Made by a program: the position numbers and the translations under genes
Assembly: GCF_030159255.1 (NCBI RefSeq)
Contig: NZ_BSCT01000007.1
Location: 1 to 64,000, forward strand
Direction: 5' to 3'
Length of the DNA: 64,000 bases
From: Bradyrhizobium sp. SSBR45G
GTDB taxonomy: Bacteria; Pseudomonadota; Alphaproteobacteria; Rhizobiales; Xanthobacteraceae
Shown: one piece after another, positions 10,474 through 19,683 of the stretch
Layout: every line of letters begins with the position of its first letter
Position numbering within the stretch: position 1 is the first letter of the stretch
Notes under the pieces: generated by a model
Seen by the model: the letters and a program-made list of their open reading frames with translations, nothing else
Told to the model about the DNA's origin: nothing
The model's database searches: none

Positions 10474-12696
10474 TCACCCGCCGGCCGCGCAGTAGCGCCG
10501 CCAGAACGTGCGGTAGCCCTCTTCAACCTTGCGCGTATAGGTCACAACATTGCCGGCTGGCGAGCTCGCGACACGCGCCGGCAGTTCGGCCCTGAGCTGC
10601 GCCAGTGCGGCAGGATCTCCAGCATGCTTCACGGCGATCGCGACATAGCCTGCGTCGTCCTCCGCCACCCAGTCGTCCAGGCCGACCGCCTTGACGATCG
10701 CACCACCGGCGCGCGAGGCCGAGCTGTTACCCAGCTTGGCCACCACGGGCACGCCAGCCTGCAGCGACTCCCAGGTGCTGACACCGCCGTTCTGCGGGAA
10801 CGGGTCGAGCGAGATATCGATCTGGGAAAAGGCGGCGATGTGCTCGTGCCGCATCGACGAGCCGAGGCAGGTCAGCCGGTGCTCGGCAATGCCATGGGCC
10901 GCGAACCGCGCGGTCAGCCGATCGCGCAGGAAGCTGTCGTCGAGCGCGCCGTTCTTGACCACGATGCGCGCATCCGGCAGCGCGCGAAACAAGGCCGACC
11001 AGACGCCGAGGACCTGATCGGAGATCTTGTCGACGCGGTTGTAGACACCGAAGGTGACGTAGCCATTGTGCAGCATCGGCAGCGGCGTCGGCTGCGCATC
11101 GGGCAACGGATCCGTGGTGATCAGGGCCGGCAGGTCGTACACCTCCTCCGCGAACAGCGGGCGGACGGCCTGGGGCACCGTGACCGGATCGGCAAAGAAG
11201 TAGTCCATGGTCGGCAGGCCGGTGCCGGTCGCGTTGCCCCATGCCGTGACCTGGATCGGTGCCGGCTTGCGTGCGAACAAGGAGAGGCGGTTGCCGGCCG
11301 AATGGCCCGAGAGATCGACGAGAATGTCGACCTGGTCCGATCGGATCTGCGCGACCAGTTCCTCATCGGACATCTGCCAGGCGTCGACCCAGCCATCAGC
11401 CGCGGCCCTGCACTGCTCCGTCACGGCATCCACCAGCGGCGAGCACGAGTAGCAGATCACCCTGAACGCCCCGTGATCGTGATGGCGCAGCACCGGCAGG
11501 AAGGTCAGCGCCGCGGAATGGCTGCGGAAGTCGGACGACACATAGCCGACCGTGATCCGGCGCTCCGCGTCCCGGTCGACGCCGGTGAGCTCGAACCGCG
11601 GAATGTTGGCGCCGATCCGCTCCCACCATTCGCGCCGCACGGCCTGGTGCATGGCGACATCAGCGTCCGGATGGAAGTCCAGCGCGAAGATCTTCTTCAG
11701 AATGGCATCCTCGAAATCGGGCTTGATCTCGAGCGCGCGTTCGAAGTGCTGGATCGCGGTGGCGATATCGCCCTGCCTGGCGAAGCAGGCGCCGAGCCAG
11801 GCCAGCGCGACCTCCGACACCGGATTGGTCTCCAGCACGCGCTTGCAGGCCAGCATCGCCGGCGCGATCCGGTCAGTGAGCACGCAGATATGCGCCTTGC
11901 CGAGCAGCGCAGCCTCGAGCCTCGGATCGGTGGCCAGCGCGGCATCGAAATCGGCCTCGGCCTCCGGGAAGCGTCCCATCTGCACAAACAGCCGGCCGCG
12001 CTGGGCGATGACGGCCGCGGCGCCCGGCTTGAGCGCGAGCGCCGCATTGAAGGCTGTGAGCGCCTGCTCGAAATGGCGCAGGTTGATGCAGACGAGGCCC
12101 TTGCCGAACGTCGCCTGCATGTGGCGCGGCGCCAGCGCGAGCGCGCGATCGAAGCTCTGCCGGGCCTCCTCGTTGCGCAACATCAGCAGCAGCGCCATGC
12201 CCCGGTTGCAATAGGCGTCGGCATAGTCAGGCTTGATGGCGATGGCACGGTCGTGTGCCTCGACCGCCTGCGCGAACAGCTGCATGTTCATCAGGGTGTT
12301 GCCGAGACCGGTCAGTGCGGTGGCGAACGCCGGCTTCAGCGCGATGGCACGCTCCTGGGCGGCACGGGCTTCCTCATAGCGCTTCATGCTGAACAGCACG
12401 AGGCCGAGATTGGCCAGAGCCTCGGCATGGCGCGGCTCGATCGCGACGGCCCGGGTCAGCGCCTGCTCGGCGAGATCGAACCGGCCGCTGTCGAGCGCGG
12501 AGGCGCCGAGCAGATGCAGCGCATCGAAATGATCGGGCACCAGGCCCAGCACCTGTCCGCAGATCGCCTGGGCATCGGCATGCCGCCCCGCCCGATAGGC
12601 CTCGACGGCTTTCGGCAGCAGGCCGTCGGCCTGCTTGCGGTTCTTCTTCTGCAGGCGCGCGTTCTGGAACGCGCGCGATCCGATCGTGCTTTGCAA
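10474..12696 (-). CDS. TPR-repeat GT41 glycosyltransferase, copy 1 (first of the tandem array)
   Basis: Protein of 740 aa with a TTG start at 12696, GGAGAG upstream, and the shared N-terminal GSRAFQNARLQKK block. TPRs span about residues 25-345. The GT41 region has GYVSSDFRSH (one N-to-S change against the other copies, histidine retained), FNA-equivalent YNRVDKI with the lysine, and LDPFPQNGG. It starts 70 bp downstream of manC, so it probably belongs to the nucleotide-sugar operon beginning at 16501. That context suggests a donor such as GDP-mannose or a UDP-uronic sugar, but GT41 members otherwise use UDP-GlcNAc or GDP-fucose, so donor identity is open. Confidence 0.88.
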   Translation of the reverse strand: MQSTIGSRAFQNARLQKKNRKQADGLLPKAVEAYRAGRHADAQAICGQVLGLVPDHFDALHLLGASALDSGRFDLAEQALTRAVAIEPRHAEALANLGLVLFSMKRYEEARAAQERAIALKPAFATALTGLGNTLMNMQLFAQAVEAHDRAIAIKPDYADAYCNRGMALLLMLRNEEARQSFDRALALAPRHMQATFGKGLVCINLRHFEQALTAFNAALALKPGAAAVIAQRGRLFVQMGRFPEAEADFDAALATDPRLEAALLGKAHICVLTDRIAPAMLACKRVLETNPVSEVALAWLGACFARQGDIATAIQHFERALEIKPDFEDAILKKIFALDFHPDADVAMHQAVRREWWERIGANIPRFELTGVDRDAERRITVGYVSSDFRSHSAALTFLPVLRHHDHGAFRVICYSCSPLVDAVTEQCRAAADGWVDAWQMSDEELVAQIRSDQVDILVDLSGHSAGNRLSLFARKPAPIQVTAWGNATGTGLPTMDYFFADPVTVPQAVRPLFAEEVYDLPALITTDPLPDAQPTPLPMLHNGYVTFGVYNRVDKISDQVLGVWSALFRALPDARIVVKNGALDDSFLRDRLTARFAAHGIAEHRLTCLGSSMRHEHIAAFSQIDISLDPFPQNGGVSTWESLQAGVPVVAKLGNSSASRAGGAIVKAVGLDDWVAEDDAGYVAIAVKHAGDPAALAQLRAELPARVASSPAGNVVTYTRKVEEGYRTFWRRYCAAGG

Positions 12697-12766
12697 GGAA
12701 GCTCTCCGGCGGACGACGTCCGGGGCTGTCTAGCACGGCTCGCGTGATTCGAGGCGAGACCCCGCC

Positions 12767-14179
12767 CTACTCGCGGCGGTAATCGTCCTCGAGCCGGATG
12801 ATGTCGTCCTCGCCCAGATAGGAGCCGGTCTGGACCTCGATCAGCTCCAGCAGGATCTTGCCCGGGTTCTCCAGACGGTGCACGGCACCCATCGGGATGT
12901 AGATCGACTCGTTCTCGTGCACGGTCTTCACGGTCTCGTTCACGGTGACGCGGGCCGCGCCACGCACCACGATCCAATGCTCCGAGCGGTGATAGTGCTT
13001 CTGCAGCGACAGCCGCTGGCCGGGCTTGACGATGATGCGCTTGACCTGGTGGCGCTCGCCATTGTCGACCGACTGATAGCTGCCCCAGGGCCGGTGCACC
13101 TTGATGTGCGCCTCGGTGACCTCCGGCGCCACCGTCTTGAGCCTGGCGACCAGCCGCTTGAGCCCGTTGGCATCGCGCTGGCGCGACACCAGGATGGCAT
13201 CCTGCGCGGCCACGACGACGAGATCATCGACGCCTTCGAGCGCGACCAGCGCCTTGTCGGTGACGACGTTACAGTTGCGGGAATCCTCGAACACGGCGGC
13301 GCCGCGCGCTGCGTTGCCCTGCCCGTCCTTGTCGGACAATTCCCACACCGCGTGCCACGAGCCGACGTCGGACCAGCCGCACGACACCGGCGCCACCGCG
13401 GCCCGCTCGGTCTTCTCCATCACGGCATAGTCGATCGAGATCGGCTTGGCTGCGGCGAACGCATCGGAGTCCAGGATGATGAAGCTGAGGTCGCGGCCGG
13501 CCTTGGCCACCGCGTCGCCCACCGTCTGCACGGTGGCGGCATCGTATTTGCGGTACTCATCGAGCAGGACGGACGCGCGGAACATGAAGTTGCCGCTGTT
13601 CCAGAGGTAGCCCTCGCGGATGTAGCGCTCGGCGGTCGGAAGATCCGGCTTCTCGACGAACTTTGCCACCGCCCGCACCTCTCCGGATACCGGCGCGCCG
13701 GGGCTGATGTAACCATATTCCGTCGCGGCTCGCTCCGGATTGACGCCGAAGGTGACGATGCGACCGGTCTCGGCAGCAGCGAGCCCGGCCCGGCAGGCGT
13801 CGAGGAACGCAGCGGTGTCGCGCACGACGTGGTCGGCGGCGAGCGCCAGCACCACGGCGTCGGGATCGCGCGACTGTGCGAAGGCCGCACCGGCAGCGAT
13901 CGCGGGTCCTGAATCGCGCCGCATCGGCTCCAGCAGCACGTCGGCCTCAATGCCGATCTCTGCCAGCTGCTCCAGCACCATGAAGCGGTACGCCGTGTTG
14001 GTGATGATGACCGGCCGCTCGAACAGGCCGGCGTCGGACACGCGCAGCAGCGTGTCCTGGAAGGTCGAATGGGTGCCGAACAACGGCAGGAACTGCTTCG
14101 GCCGAACCTCCCGCGAGGCCGGCCACAGCCGGGTCCCGGCGCCGCCGCACATGATGAGAGGAATGATGCGTTCAGTCAT
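12767..14179 (-). CDS. manC: Mannose-1-phosphate guanylyltransferase / mannose-6-phosphate isomerase (type II PMI)
   Basis: Bifunctional 470-aa enzyme that makes GDP-mannose from mannose-1-phosphate and also interconverts mannose-6-phosphate and fructose-6-phosphate. The nucleotidyltransferase domain opens with CGGAGTRLWPASR (from residue 12) and PKQF at 27-30. The C-terminal third is the cupin-type isomerase domain with KPGQRLSLQ, HYHRSEHW and YIPMGAVHRLENPG (about 360-465). Length is normal for ManC/AlgA/XanB. It begins 12 bp after the epimerase stop codon, inside the minus-strand operon. GDP-mannose could serve mannan, rhamnan or fucose synthesis, although no GDP-mannose 4,6-dehydratase is obvious in this operon. 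Confidence 0.95.
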   Translation of the reverse strand: MTERIIPLIMCGGAGTRLWPASREVRPKQFLPLFGTHSTFQDTLLRVSDAGLFERPVIITNTAYRFMVLEQLAEIGIEADVLLEPMRRDSGPAIAAGAAFAQSRDPDAVVLALAADHVVRDTAAFLDACRAGLAAAETGRIVTFGVNPERAATEYGYISPGAPVSGEVRAVAKFVEKPDLPTAERYIREGYLWNSGNFMFRASVLLDEYRKYDAATVQTVGDAVAKAGRDLSFIILDSDAFAAAKPISIDYAVMEKTERAAVAPVSCGWSDVGSWHAVWELSDKDGQGNAARGAAVFEDSRNCNVVTDKALVALEGVDDLVVVAAQDAILVSRQRDANGLKRLVARLKTVAPEVTEAHIKVHRPWGSYQSVDNGERHQVKRIIVKPGQRLSLQKHYHRSEHWIVVRGAARVTVNETVKTVHENESIYIPMGAVHRLENPGKILLELIEVQTGSYLGEDDIIRLEDDYRRE

Positions 14180-14191
14180 GAAATCAATCCG

Positions 14192-15208
14192 TCAAATCCG
14201 ATGATAATCGCGATACCACTGCGCGAAACGGCCGATGCCGTCGGCGATCGAGGTCGCCGGCCGGAAGCCGATGTCGCGCTCGAGGTCGCTCACGTCCGCA
14301 TAGGTCGCCTCGACGTCTCCGGGCTGCATCGGCAGCATCTCCTTGATGGCCGGCCGCCCGAACTCCTTCTCCAGCAGCGCTATCACGTCGGTCAACTGTT
14401 CGGGATGATTGTTGCCGATATTGTAAATCCGCCATGGCGCCCGGCTGCTCGAGGGGTCAGGCTTGTTTCCGTCCCAATCGGGGTTTCCCTGTGGCGGACG
14501 GCCGATTAACCGAACGATCGCCTGCACGATGTCGTCGACATAGGTAAAATCGCGCCGCATGTTGCCGTGATTGAACAGCCTGACCGGCTGTCCTGCCAGA
14601 ATCGCCTTGGCGAAGATGAACATCGCCATGTCAGGCCGGCCCCAGGGTCCGTAGACGGTAAAGAAGCGCAGGCCGGTCGCCGGCAGACGGTACAGATGGC
14701 TGTAGGAATGAGCCATCAGCTCATTGGCCTTCTTGCTCGCCGCATAGAGGCTGATCGGATGATCGACATTGTCCCTGACCGAGAACGGTAGCTTGGTGTT
14801 CGCGCCATAGACCGACGAGGACGAGGCGAACAGCAGGTGCTCGCAGCCATGATGCCGGCAGCCCTCGAGCACGTTGATGAAGCCCTCGAGATTGGCGTCG
14901 ACATAGGCGTGCGGATTTTCCAGCGAATAGCGCACGCCCGCCTGGGCGGCGAGATGCACCACGGCGGGAAAGCGATGCTGAGCAAACAGCGCCTTGATGC
15001 CGGCGCGGTCGACCAAATCGAGCTTGTGGAAGCTGAAGCCGGGCTGCGACTCCAGAATGGCGAGACGCGCCTCCTTCAGCTTGGGATCGTAATAGGAGTT
15101 GATGTTGTCGATGCCGATCACCTGGCGTCCCCCAGCGAGCAGCTGCTGGGTCAGGTGAAAGCCGATGAAGCCGGCCGCGCCGGTGACGAGGATGGGATTG
15201 TCTGCCAT
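14192..15208 (-). CDS. UDP-glucuronate 4-epimerase (extended SDR)
   Basis: Extended short-chain dehydrogenase (338 aa) with the NAD motif GAAGFIG at 10-16, SSSSVYG near 129-135 and catalytic YAASK (Y155, K159). The IDNINSYYDP segment is characteristic of UDP-glucuronate 4-epimerases such as rhizobial LpsL and Cap1J. It would convert UDP-GlcA to UDP-GalA, a donor common in rhizobial LPS. Starts 9 bp after the upstream dehydrogenase gene, so co-translation is likely. UDP-N-acetylhexosaminuronate epimerisation is an alternative, given that the upstream dehydrogenase looks like the HexNAc type. Confidence 0.88.
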   Translation of the reverse strand: MADNPILVTGAAGFIGFHLTQQLLAGGRQVIGIDNINSYYDPKLKEARLAILESQPGFSFHKLDLVDRAGIKALFAQHRFPAVVHLAAQAGVRYSLENPHAYVDANLEGFINVLEGCRHHGCEHLLFASSSSVYGANTKLPFSVRDNVDHPISLYAASKKANELMAHSYSHLYRLPATGLRFFTVYGPWGRPDMAMFIFAKAILAGQPVRLFNHGNMRRDFTYVDDIVQAIVRLIGRPPQGNPDWDGNKPDPSSSRAPWRIYNIGNNHPEQLTDVIALLEKEFGRPAIKEMLPMQPGDVEATYADVSDLERDIGFRPATSIADGIGRFAQWYRDYHRI

Positions 15209-15217
15209 ATCGCTTCC

Positions 15218-16501
15218 TCAGGGCCGCCACAGCTCGATGGCGCCGGGTTTGCTCGCGCGGTCGAGCTTCATCTTGACGTCGAGCACGAGGCCGCTCTCCT
15301 CGCGCAGGAGCCCTTGAACGAGAGGCCAGCCGCCGGCGAGGTACTGATCGTGCGACACCGCGAGCACGACGGCGTCTGCAGGACGCAGCGCCTCGATCGC
15401 CGTCAGGCCGATGCCGTATTCCTCGTGCACGGCCGCAGCATCGGCCAGGGGATCGGCGACCTGCACCTCGACGCCGAACGACTGCAATTCGCTGATGATG
15501 TCGATCACCCGCGAATTGCGGATGTCCGGCACGTTCTCCTTGAAGGTCATGCCGAGAATGGTGACGAGGCCGCTGCGGCCGCGGCGTTTCAACAGCCCGC
15601 GGATGCATTCGCGCGCGATGCGCCGGCCCATCTCGTCGTTGATGCGGCGCCCTGCGAGGATGACTTCGGGATGATAGCCGGCCTTCTCCGCGCGATAGGT
15701 GAGGTAATACGGATCAACGCCGATGCAGTGGCCGCCGACGAGGCCCGGCGTGAACGGCAGGAAGTTCCACTTGGTGGCGGCCGCCGCAAGCACGTCGCCG
15801 GTGTCGATCTCCAGCGCCTGGAAGATCAGCGACAGCTCGTTCATGAAGGCGATGTTGAGATCGCGCTGGGTGTTCTCGATCACCTTGGCGGCTTCGGCCA
15901 CCTTGATCGAGGGCGCGCGATGAATTCCGGCCGTGACCACCGATCCGTAGACGTCGGCGACGATCTGCAATGTTTCCGGATTTTGCGCCGACACCACCTT
16001 GGTAATGGTCTCGAAGCGATGCGTCTTGTCGCCGGGATTGATGCGCTCGGGCGAATAGCCGACGTTGAAGTCGGTGCCGGCGGTCAGCCCCGAGCAGCTC
16101 TGCAGCAGCGGAACGCAATCCTCCTCCACAGCCCCCGGATAGACCGTGGACTCATAGACGACGATGTCGCCGCGCTTCAGCACCGCTCCGACCGTGCGGG
16201 TGGCGGCCAGCATGGCGCCGAGATCGGGTCGGCGCGCGCTGTCGATCGGGGTCGGCACGGTCACGATGAAGAAATCGGCAGCCGCCATGTCGGCCGGATC
16301 ATGCGTGAAGCGCAGGCCCGGCCGCCTGAGATCGGCCGTCTCGACCTCACAGGTGCGGTCCGTGCCGCTCCTCAGCTCGGCCACCCTGACGGCATCGATG
16401 TCGAATCCGATGGCCGGGCAGCCTGCGCGCGCGAACGCTGTGGCGACCGGCAGGCCGACGTAACCAAGGCCTATCACCGCGATCTTCCGGCCATGAGACA
16501 T
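15218..16501 (-). CDS. UDP-N-acetylhexosamine 6-dehydrogenase (TviB/WbpA type)
   Basis: Nucleotide-sugar dehydrogenase (427 aa) that oxidises C6 of a UDP-sugar twice to a uronate. It has the Rossmann motif GLGYVGLP at 11-18 and the catalytic cysteine in GGHCIGVDPYYL (C259), with ATKWNFLPFTPGLVGGH matching the Vi-polysaccharide TviB / WbpA group. I chose the ATG at 16501 because MSHGRKIAVIGLGYVG matches the family N-terminus; the open frame runs on to 16729 without support. It heads a probable operon of epimerase, manC and four GT41 genes. The product (UDP-GlcNAcA or UDP-GalNAcA) could also feed the oxidoreductase/aminotransferase pair at 164-2372. Confidence 0.9.
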   Translation of the reverse strand: MSHGRKIAVIGLGYVGLPVATAFARAGCPAIGFDIDAVRVAELRSGTDRTCEVETADLRRPGLRFTHDPADMAAADFFIVTVPTPIDSARRPDLGAMLAATRTVGAVLKRGDIVVYESTVYPGAVEEDCVPLLQSCSGLTAGTDFNVGYSPERINPGDKTHRFETITKVVSAQNPETLQIVADVYGSVVTAGIHRAPSIKVAEAAKVIENTQRDLNIAFMNELSLIFQALEIDTGDVLAAAATKWNFLPFTPGLVGGHCIGVDPYYLTYRAEKAGYHPEVILAGRRINDEMGRRIARECIRGLLKRRGRSGLVTILGMTFKENVPDIRNSRVIDIISELQSFGVEVQVADPLADAAAVHEEYGIGLTAIEALRPADAVVLAVSHDQYLAGGWPLVQGLLREESGLVLDVKMKLDRASKPGAIELWRP

Positions 16502-16697
16502 AAATTGATATTCCGGTCGTTTCGGAGGCCATTGACGCCACCCCTGCGACTGTTTAGCCACCGGGGCATCAGGACCGCAAGGGGTCGGCCGCGGCGACGG
16601 TTCGGACCCGTCCGAGGTCTGGTCCTGCCAGGACGGGGAGTTGCGCGTCTCGCACTCGGCTTGGGACCTTTCAACCAAGAGCGAAGCCGGCCCTCGC

Positions 16698-17660
16698 ATG
16701 CGTGCGTTTTTGATTCTCATTCTCCGCATCGTGGTGTCGCTCGCCCTGCTCTATCTGGCGCTGCGCGGGATCAACTTTGCGGCCATCCGTGAACGGCTCA
16801 GCCAGATCAGCATCGGCTGGATCGTGCTGGCGGTCGGCATCACGCTGCTGCAGATCTTCATCGGCGCGCTGCGCTGGCGCGAGATTTCCGCGCTGTGCGG
16901 CGCCCCGCTGACCGACCTCAGGGCGTTCCGCTACAACATGATCGGCGCCTTCTTCAACCAGACCCTGCCCTCCTCGATCGGCGGCGACGCCGTGCGGCTG
17001 TGGCTGATCGGCCGCACCGGTGCCGGCTGGCGCGCCGCGAGCTACTCGATCCTGACCGATCGCGCCGTCGGCTTCATCGCGCTGGCGCTGATCATCGTCG
17101 CGAGCCTGCCGTGGAGCTACGGCATGATTGCCGACGAGCACGGACGGCTCGCGCTGGTGCTGGTCGATGCGGCCGCGCTGGCCGCCGGCGTCGGCTTTCT
17201 CACCGTGGGCTATCTGCCCGCCAAGTGGATGACGGCGTGGTGGCCGACGCGCCACGTCCATGCGTGCTCGGTGATCGCAAGCAAGGTGATCTTCGGCAAG
17301 ACGACGGCGGCCAAGATCGCCGTGCTGTCGCTGTCGATCCACGTGCTCGCCGTCGTGATCGCATGGTGCGCCGTGCGCTCGATCGCGGCCTCCGCCGCAT
17401 TCGAGCAGCTGTTCCTGCTGACGCCGCCGATCATGCTGATCACCATGCTGCCGATCTCCATCGCAGGCTGGGGCGTGCGCGAGGCGACGATGATGGTGGC
17501 GTTCGGCTACGCCGGGTTGGCTCCGGCGGACGGCACCGTGGTCTCGATCCTGTTCGGGGCGGTGTATTTCATCGTCGGCGGCATGGGCGGCCTGGTGTGG
17601 ATCTTCAGCGCCGAAAAGGGCCAGGGCAGCATGACCGTGCCCGCGACCGTCGAGGACTAA
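16698..17660 (+). CDS. Lysylphosphatidylglycerol synthase-type transmembrane (UPF0104/flippase-like) protein
   Basis: Integral membrane protein of 320 aa with about 8 hydrophobic segments. The N-terminal ILILRIVVSLALLYLALRGI, the NQTLPSSIGGDAVR motif near residues 90-103 and GWGVREATMMVAFGY near 258-272 are typical of the lysylphosphatidylglycerol synthase transmembrane family. Members such as AglD act in glycolipid or glycan handling in the membrane; a flippase role is often proposed. I start at ATG 16698, directly before the first membrane helix; an in-frame ATG at 16641 gives an unlikely hydrophilic leader. Divergent from the UDP-sugar dehydrogenase (196 bp) and convergent with the amidotransferase gene. 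Substrate unknown. Confidence 0.83.
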   Translation: MRAFLILILRIVVSLALLYLALRGINFAAIRERLSQISIGWIVLAVGITLLQIFIGALRWREISALCGAPLTDLRAFRYNMIGAFFNQTLPSSIGGDAVRLWLIGRTGAGWRAASYSILTDRAVGFIALALIIVASLPWSYGMIADEHGRLALVLVDAAALAAGVGFLTVGYLPAKWMTAWWPTRHVHACSVIASKVIFGKTTAAKIAVLSLSIHVLAVVIAWCAVRSIAASAAFEQLFLLTPPIMLITMLPISIAGWGVREATMMVAFGYAGLAPADGTVVSILFGAVYFIVGGMGGLVWIFSAEKGQGSMTVPATVED

Positions 17661-17674
17661 GCTATCGGGCTTGG

Positions 17675-19645
17675 CTATCCGGCGTGGGCCCATTCGTCGT
17701 GCCAGGCCTGTGCCATCAGCACGTTCCACAGCCAATAGGAATGATTGTGACGGCGGCCGAGATGCTCGTCGAGCATGCGCGTCACCCGCGCCGGATCGAA
17801 CAGGCCCTGCCGCCGCAGCCGCGACGGCGACAACAGGTCCGACGCCCATGATTTCAGCGGCCCGCGCAGCCAGCCATCGAGCGGGATGCTGAAGCCGGTC
17901 TTCGGCCGGTCGATCATCTCGGCGGGCACATGGCGATACAGCACCTGCCGCACCAGCCATTTGCCGCGGCCATCGCGCACCTTCATGCTCGCCGGAACCC
18001 GGGTGGCGAATTCGACGACGTCCTTGTCGAGGAAGGGAACGCGCGTCTCCAGCGCCACCGCCATGGCGGCACGATCGACCTTCTGCAGGATGTCGTCGCT
18101 GAGATAACTGAGGGAATCGGCCAGGGTCATCCGGTCGAGCGGGTCGAGCTCCGCCGACAGGCGGCCCATCTCGTGCCCTGCCCAGCCCGTGCGCTCAGCG
18201 CCGCCGATCACGGTGCGGGCGGGATCCTGATCGATCGAACACAGCGTCCTGTACAGGCCGTCGAAACCGTCTGACGCAAGCAAGCGGCCGAGCTTGGCGA
18301 CCTGGTCGCCGGCATGCCGAACCTTCAAGCGGGCCGGCAGCACGGGCTGCAGGGCCTTGAGAATGGTCTCGGCCGGCTCCGGCGCGATCGCACCAAGCGC
18401 GGCACCTAGGGCTCGCCGCAGCGGCATCGGCAGGCGGCCCAGGCGCGCCTGCAGGGCCCCGCCCCAGACATGCCTGTTGTAGCCGCCGAACAGCTCGTCG
18501 CCGGCATCGCCCGAGAGGGCGACGGTGACATGCCGGCGCGCGAGCTGCGCGACCAGATGCGTCGGGATCTGCGAAGAATCGGCGAACGGCTCGTCATAGA
18601 TCCGCGGCAGCTTCGGGATCACATCCAGTGCGGTGCCCGCGTCGACATAGAGCTCGGTATGATCAGTGCCGAGATGCTGCGCGACCCGGCGCGCATCCTC
18701 GGCCTCGTTGTAGCCGCCTTCGGCGAAGCCGATGCTGAAGGTGCGGACCGGCTGGCTCGCCTGCGCCTGCATCAAGGCGACGATGGTCGAGGAGTCGACG
18801 CCGCCGGACAGGAAGGCGCCGAGCGGCACGTCCGACAGGCACTGTCGCTTGACGGCAACCGACAGCAGCTGCTCCAGGCGCGCGACGGCCTCCTGCTCGC
18901 TGCCGATCCGATCATGCTGGGCCGCGACGACACGATCCCGCAGCGACCAATAGGCTTGCGGCTCCGGCCAGGCGCCCGGCGTCGCGCCGGCGGAGAAGCT
19001 CACGAACGAGGCCGCCGGCAGCTTGCGGACCTCGGCCCAGATCGTGGCGGGCGCCGGCACGTAGGAATAGCGCATGAACGCCGTAAGCGCCGTGCGATCC
19101 AGCGAGGGCGCCCATTCAGGGTGGGCAGCGAGCGCCTTCAGCTCGGATCCGAACACCAGATCGGCATCGCTCCAGCCGTAGAACAGCGGCTTCTCGCCGA
19201 AACGATCGCGCGCGAGAATCAATTGCCGCGTTTCGGCGTCCCACAGCGCGAAGGCGAACATGCCGATCAGGCGCTGCAGCGCCGGCGCGACGCCCCATTG
19301 CCGGACAGCGGCGAGCAGCGTTTCGGTGTCGGAATGGCCGCGCCAGTTCGGCGCAGCGCCGAGCGCCTCGAGCTCGGCGCGAATGTCGAGATGATTGTAG
19401 ATCTCGCCGTTGAAGGTGATGGTGTAGCGTCCGCAGGCGCTGTGCATCGGCTGCGCGCCCGCCTCGGACAGATCGAGGATGGCGAGGCGGCGCTGCCCGA
19501 GCGCAATGCCATGCCGCCCGTCCCGCCACGTTCCCGACGCGTCGGGCCCGCGATGCGCCAACGCAGCCGTCATCCGCGCGACGACGCCCGAGAGCCCGCC
19601 TTCGTCGGCGCCCCCGGGTCTCAGCAGACCGGCTATGCCGCACAT
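17675..19645 (-). CDS. Asparagine synthase-type glutamine amidotransferase
   Basis: Protein of 656 aa with the class II glutaminase domain starting at the nucleophile Cys2 (MCGIAGLL), the HRGPD motif near 31-35, and a C-terminal ATP-pyrophosphatase domain with SGGVDSS at 280-286. Asparagine synthase B homologs in polysaccharide loci commonly amidate uronic acids, for example WbpS-type enzymes, rather than make asparagine. The uronate-forming genes at 14192-16501 make that role plausible here. It is 38 bp downstream of a TIGR04372-like glycosyltransferase on the same strand. Simple asparagine synthesis cannot be excluded. Confidence 0.92.
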   Translation of the reverse strand: MCGIAGLLRPGGADEGGLSGVVARMTAALAHRGPDASGTWRDGRHGIALGQRRLAILDLSEAGAQPMHSACGRYTITFNGEIYNHLDIRAELEALGAAPNWRGHSDTETLLAAVRQWGVAPALQRLIGMFAFALWDAETRQLILARDRFGEKPLFYGWSDADLVFGSELKALAAHPEWAPSLDRTALTAFMRYSYVPAPATIWAEVRKLPAASFVSFSAGATPGAWPEPQAYWSLRDRVVAAQHDRIGSEQEAVARLEQLLSVAVKRQCLSDVPLGAFLSGGVDSSTIVALMQAQASQPVRTFSIGFAEGGYNEAEDARRVAQHLGTDHTELYVDAGTALDVIPKLPRIYDEPFADSSQIPTHLVAQLARRHVTVALSGDAGDELFGGYNRHVWGGALQARLGRLPMPLRRALGAALGAIAPEPAETILKALQPVLPARLKVRHAGDQVAKLGRLLASDGFDGLYRTLCSIDQDPARTVIGGAERTGWAGHEMGRLSAELDPLDRMTLADSLSYLSDDILQKVDRAAMAVALETRVPFLDKDVVEFATRVPASMKVRDGRGKWLVRQVLYRHVPAEMIDRPKTGFSIPLDGWLRGPLKSWASDLLSPSRLRRQGLFDPARVTRMLDEHLGRRHNHSYWLWNVLMAQAWHDEWAHAG

Positions 19646-19683
19646 GATGTCGTCCTCGATGCCGCCAGACGCCGTCGCATGGC

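Noticed and set aside
3436..12696. Tandem GT41 genes considered as a possible assembly duplication
   Set aside because: The copies differ throughout their TPR halves and in their spacers, so they are genuine diverged paralogs.
5473..12747. A very long plus-strand open frame (2424 codons) opposite the GT41 array
   Set aside because: It is antisense to four genes with clear motifs, is Arg/Gln/Asp-rich as expected for a high-GC shadow, and repeats only because the genes beneath are paralogous.
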